From Bin18 sp965200355 (GTDB taxonomy: Bacteria; Desulfobacterota; Binatia; Bin18), in assembly GCA_965200355.1 (NCBI GenBank), contig OZ241351.1, positions 1,178,001 to 1,242,000 on the forward strand: a stretch of DNA of 64,000 nucleotides, read 5' to 3'. Numbering within the stretch: the stretch's first letter is position 1; each line of letters begins with the position of its first letter. The position numbers and the translations under genes were made by a program. The notes under the pieces are model-generated. The model did no database searches. It worked only from the letters and a program-made list of their open reading frames with translations, and was not told the DNA's origin. Below, one piece after another: positions 61,939 through 64,000 of the stretch.

Positions 61939-62111
61939 ACTCTGCCCTCCTTGTGATACACATCCTGACCAACCCCCGTCTGGGCTCAGGACAGACATAG
62001 CGGAGTGGGGGCGTATCGCCTAGTCCTCTTTTCTTTTGCCGGAGCGCTACTGGGTTCCCAAGCCTGGCTGGGGGCTTTATATTGCACCGGACGGAATGAA
62101 AAGGCCCACGT

Positions 62112-62855
62112 ATGACAAAACCACTGCTCATTCTGAAAACGGGTGAATTACCGCGCGCCGTGACCACACAGCAGGGCCGGTACGAGCAGGCGTTCTTCAA
62201 CGTCCTGGGCCCAGCCGGCTGCGCTGTGGTAGATGCGCGCAAGGACACCCTGCCCGAACCAGACTCGGCCGGCATTATCGTCACTGGCTCACCGGCGTCG
62301 GCGAATGAGCGCGAGCCCTGGATCACCAAGAGTGAAGATTTTCTGAAACGGGCCGCGGCCCAATCCGTGCCCATCTATGGCATCTGTTTCGGCCATCAAC
62401 ACGTTGCCCGCGCGTTTGGTGGCAGCGTTGAAAAAAACCCGCGCGGTTGGGAACTCGGCACGGTAACGGTCCGCCTGACGCCGGACGGACAGCGGGCCCC
62501 GCTCTTTTCCGCAGTGCCCCCATCCTTTCATGCCCAGCAGAGCCACGGTGAAATCGTGACCGCCCTGCCTCCGGGTGCAACGGCCCTGGCCTACAATGAA
62601 GCCTGCCCCTACCAGGCATTCTCCCTGGAGGAGCATATCTGGGGAACCCAGTTCCATCCAGAATTCACCCCTGCGATTATGGCAGGGCTGATTGCCTCGC
62701 TCGCCCCCGTTTTGCCGGCCGAGTCTTTCCCGGGCTGGCCGTCCGGGCAGCAACCGCTGCAAGACTGGCTCCTCAAGACCGTGCAAAACGCGCCCGCGGC
62801 CCAGCGCTGTCTCACGAATTTTGCCGCGCTGGTCACACACCGGTTCACAGCCTAA
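62112..62855 (+). CDS. Class I glutamine amidotransferase-like protein
   Basis: A 247-residue stand-alone GATase-1 domain. The nucleophile lies in YGICFGHQHVARAFGG (Cys about residue 92), and the His/Glu pair in GTQFHPEFTPAIMAG (about 178-192). The usual synthase domain is absent, as in GMP-synthase-like or gamma-glutamyl-hydrolase-like proteins; a partner might be encoded elsewhere. The ATG begins KPLLILKTGELP. Confidence 0.85.
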   Translation: MTKPLLILKTGELPRAVTTQQGRYEQAFFNVLGPAGCAVVDARKDTLPEPDSAGIIVTGSPASANEREPWITKSEDFLKRAAAQSVPIYGICFGHQHVARAFGGSVEKNPRGWELGTVTVRLTPDGQRAPLFSAVPPSFHAQQSHGEIVTALPPGATALAYNEACPYQAFSLEEHIWGTQFHPEFTPAIMAGLIASLAPVLPAESFPGWPSGQQPLQDWLLKTVQNAPAAQRCLTNFAALVTHRFTA

Positions 62856-62896
62856 ACGGAGCACCCTCTCTCTCATGGGAGGATACGTGCACGCTC

Positions 62897-63643
62897 CTAG
62901 AGGCGGAGGTAGGACAAGCGGAGTTGGCCGGAGATAATTGCCTGGGTTGCGCGGGCGATACCGTCCGCGTCATCAACCACCATCCAGGGGCCAGGGTGCA
63001 CAACGCTCTGCAAGGTTTCTCCGGCTCGGATGAGTTGGGGATACAGCTCGTGGGTCGTACTGAAAGCACGACCCGCTGGCATGGCCGCAAAAATACGTGG
63101 CGCCAGGACTTGGCAGCCCGTGAAAATCAAGGGGGACAGCGGCTCCGTGACCGCCAGCTCGCTCGGCTCGCCTCGAATCCGCCGGACCACGCCCGTCCGG
63201 TCCGTTTCAATCCGGCCATACGTCGCCTCATCGGGATTCGGCCTGAGCAGTAAGGTGCCAATGGCCTGGGTCTGCCGGTGGGTGGCCAGGAGGGCGGGCA
63301 AATCGAAATCAAGGATGGTATCTGAGTTCAAGACCAGAAATGGTTCGCCATCGAGAAACGGCTGAGCCTTCTTGATCCCGCCGCCCGTGTCCAGAATGGG
63401 GTCTTCCGCAGAATAGGTGATGCGCAGGCCGTAGGCACTGCCGTCGCCCAACGCTTCTCTGAGCAGAGGCCCAAGGTGGTGGAGGTTCAGCACGACTTCT
63501 TCGATGCCGTGGGATTTGACAAACAGGAGGGAGTATTCGATCAAGGGCCGCCCGGCGACCGGCACCAGTGCTTTGGGCAGCCTGTCCGTCAGCGGCCGCA
63601 TCCGGGTCCCGAAGCCGGCCGCCAGAATCATGGCACGCATCAT
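62897..63643 (-). CDS. murU: Sugar-phosphate nucleotidyltransferase, MurU-like
   Basis: A 248-residue NTP-transferase with the loop MILAAGFGTRMRPLTDRLPK (residues about 5-24), IEYSLLF and ILDTGGGIKKA. The gene overlaps by four bases with an AmgK-type kinase at the window edge, which is the Pseudomonas arrangement; MurU makes UDP-MurNAc from MurNAc-1-phosphate and UTP. A mannose-1-phosphate or glucose-1-phosphate nucleotidyltransferase is the alternative, but the neighbour favours MurU. Confidence 0.8.
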   Translation of the reverse strand: MMRAMILAAGFGTRMRPLTDRLPKALVPVAGRPLIEYSLLFVKSHGIEEVVLNLHHLGPLLREALGDGSAYGLRITYSAEDPILDTGGGIKKAQPFLDGEPFLVLNSDTILDFDLPALLATHRQTQAIGTLLLRPNPDEATYGRIETDRTGVVRRIRGEPSELAVTEPLSPLIFTGCQVLAPRIFAAMPAGRAFSTTHELYPQLIRAGETLQSVVHPGPWMVVDDADGIARATQAIISGQLRLSYLRL

Positions 63644-64000
63644 AATAGGGCGGAGAAATGCTCCGAAAAGTGGTCCGCAAGAATGTCTTGCAGGGGGCGG
63701 TATTGCGGCAGACGGCCCAACACCCGGCGGAGCGTTGCCAGCGTCGGCGGAATATAGCGCGTATAGCCGCTTTTGCCTTTTTCCAGTTCCAAATAGTAGA
63801 ACCGCCCAACCACTTTACAGGCCTTCTGGAGCAGGCACAGATTATACTCGTCCCACACGGAGGCAGACGCTACCGGGTCACCACCAGTGTGGTGCCACGC
63901 CTCGTGGTAGTATGTGACCAGGGCTTCCTCCAACTCTGGAGAGACCACCGCCGGCGTATCCCGGTCATTGAGGAGCGTGGCGAGGTCGTAGGTGGCCGGG
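63640..64000 (-). CDS. amgK: AmgK-like N-acetylmuramate/glucosamine kinase (5' end outside window)
   Basis: The C-terminal 119 or so codons of a kinase-fold protein whose start lies beyond the right edge. The last stretch contains YDLATLLNDRDTP, a WHHTGG loop and a helical tail (LRRVLGRLPQYRPLQDILAD) that fit the APH-family kinase AmgK. AmgK phosphorylates the anomeric hydroxyl of MurNAc (and GlcNAc) and MurU uses the product. It overlaps the MurU-like gene by four bases. The kinase motifs themselves lie off-window, so the specific name is inferred mainly from the pair. Confidence 0.7.
   Translation of the reverse strand, partial: PATYDLATLLNDRDTPAVVSPELEEALVTYYHEAWHHTGGDPVASASVWDEYNLCLLQKACKVVGRFYYLELEKGKSGYTRYIPPTLATLRRVLGRLPQYRPLQDILADHFSEHFSALL

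Noticed and set aside
1..64000. tRNA, rRNA, insertion sequences, integrases, prophage genes
   Set aside because: I looked for tRNA cloverleaf ends, rRNA segments and transposase motifs by eye and saw none. The window reads as ordinary chromosome with few mobile features. A tRNA could still be missed without a scan.

Overview
The window is dense bacterial chromosome (about 58 protein genes, no rRNA or tRNA seen) of moderately high GC. The envelope genes point to a Gram-negative, didermic organism: lipoproteins with lipoboxes, an OmpA-type peptidoglycan anchor, two ExbB/ExbD pairs, an RND efflux pump, dTDP-sugar synthesis, PilT, UppP and a MltF-type lytic transglycosylase. A type III CoA-transferase-family (racemase-like) enzyme, two enoyl-CoA hydratases, a luciferase-like F420/FMN enzyme, a DDN-like protein, ACAD10-type phosphotransferases and an intradiol dioxygenase suggest an aerobic, acyl-CoA and aromatic-degrading lineage of the kind common among uncultured soil or marine groups (Binatota, Tectomicrobia or delta-proteobacteria-like). 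No phylogenetic marker was compared, so the lineage is inference.

Layout. 1-8053: MoxR/RavA ATPase (cut by the edge), AMACR-like CoA-transferase family protein, XPB-type helicase, two phosphotransferases around a coiled-coil membrane protein with 33-bp internal repeats, and a DUF4301 protein. 8144-13026: trehalose-synthase-type glycosyltransferase, rfbB-rfbA-rfbC (no rfbD) and uppP; two copies of a short ATTCCCG..CGGGAAT hairpin repeat punctuate this part. 13051-14768 (minus): ECF sigma factor, zinc-finger anti-sigma factor and an unknown exported protein. 15071-19621: GldA/GldF/GldG/DUF4340-type ABC system. 19648-21074 (minus): three tandem glycine-zipper lipoprotein genes, the middle one a precise chimera of its neighbours. 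21175-24333: ileS of the long type.

24497-30420: small proteins, a spermidine-synthase-like protein, an ExbB/ExbD pair, and a BisC-type molybdoenzyme. 30442-35900 (minus): a PadR-type regulator gene (frameshifted, with no standard start), then exbB, exbD, a protein joining a TonB-like membrane anchor to a von Willebrand A domain, and a large exported TPR protein. This looks like a proton-motive-force-driven envelope machine in which the TonB C-terminal domain has been replaced by a VWA domain; it is the most interesting block in the window.

35987-45171: phosphatase, enoyl-CoA hydratase, pilT, ispD, an exported DDN-like protein, a circularly permuted SCP2 domain protein, anmK, an isocitrate/isopropylmalate-type dehydrogenase and rpoD. 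45435-50543 (minus): a tetR-adaptor-RND pump operon with an 18-bp palindrome directly against the tetR start codon. 50627-64000: enoyl-CoA hydratase, hflK-hflC, LLM oxidoreductase, MltF-like transglycosylase, a frameshifted TetR gene, dodecin, MBL hydrolase, exonuclease, SDR epimerase, dioxygenase, amidotransferase, and at the edge a MurU/AmgK-type pair. AnmK, MurU and AmgK together indicate peptidoglycan recycling by the Pseudomonas-type route that bypasses de novo UDP-MurNAc synthesis.
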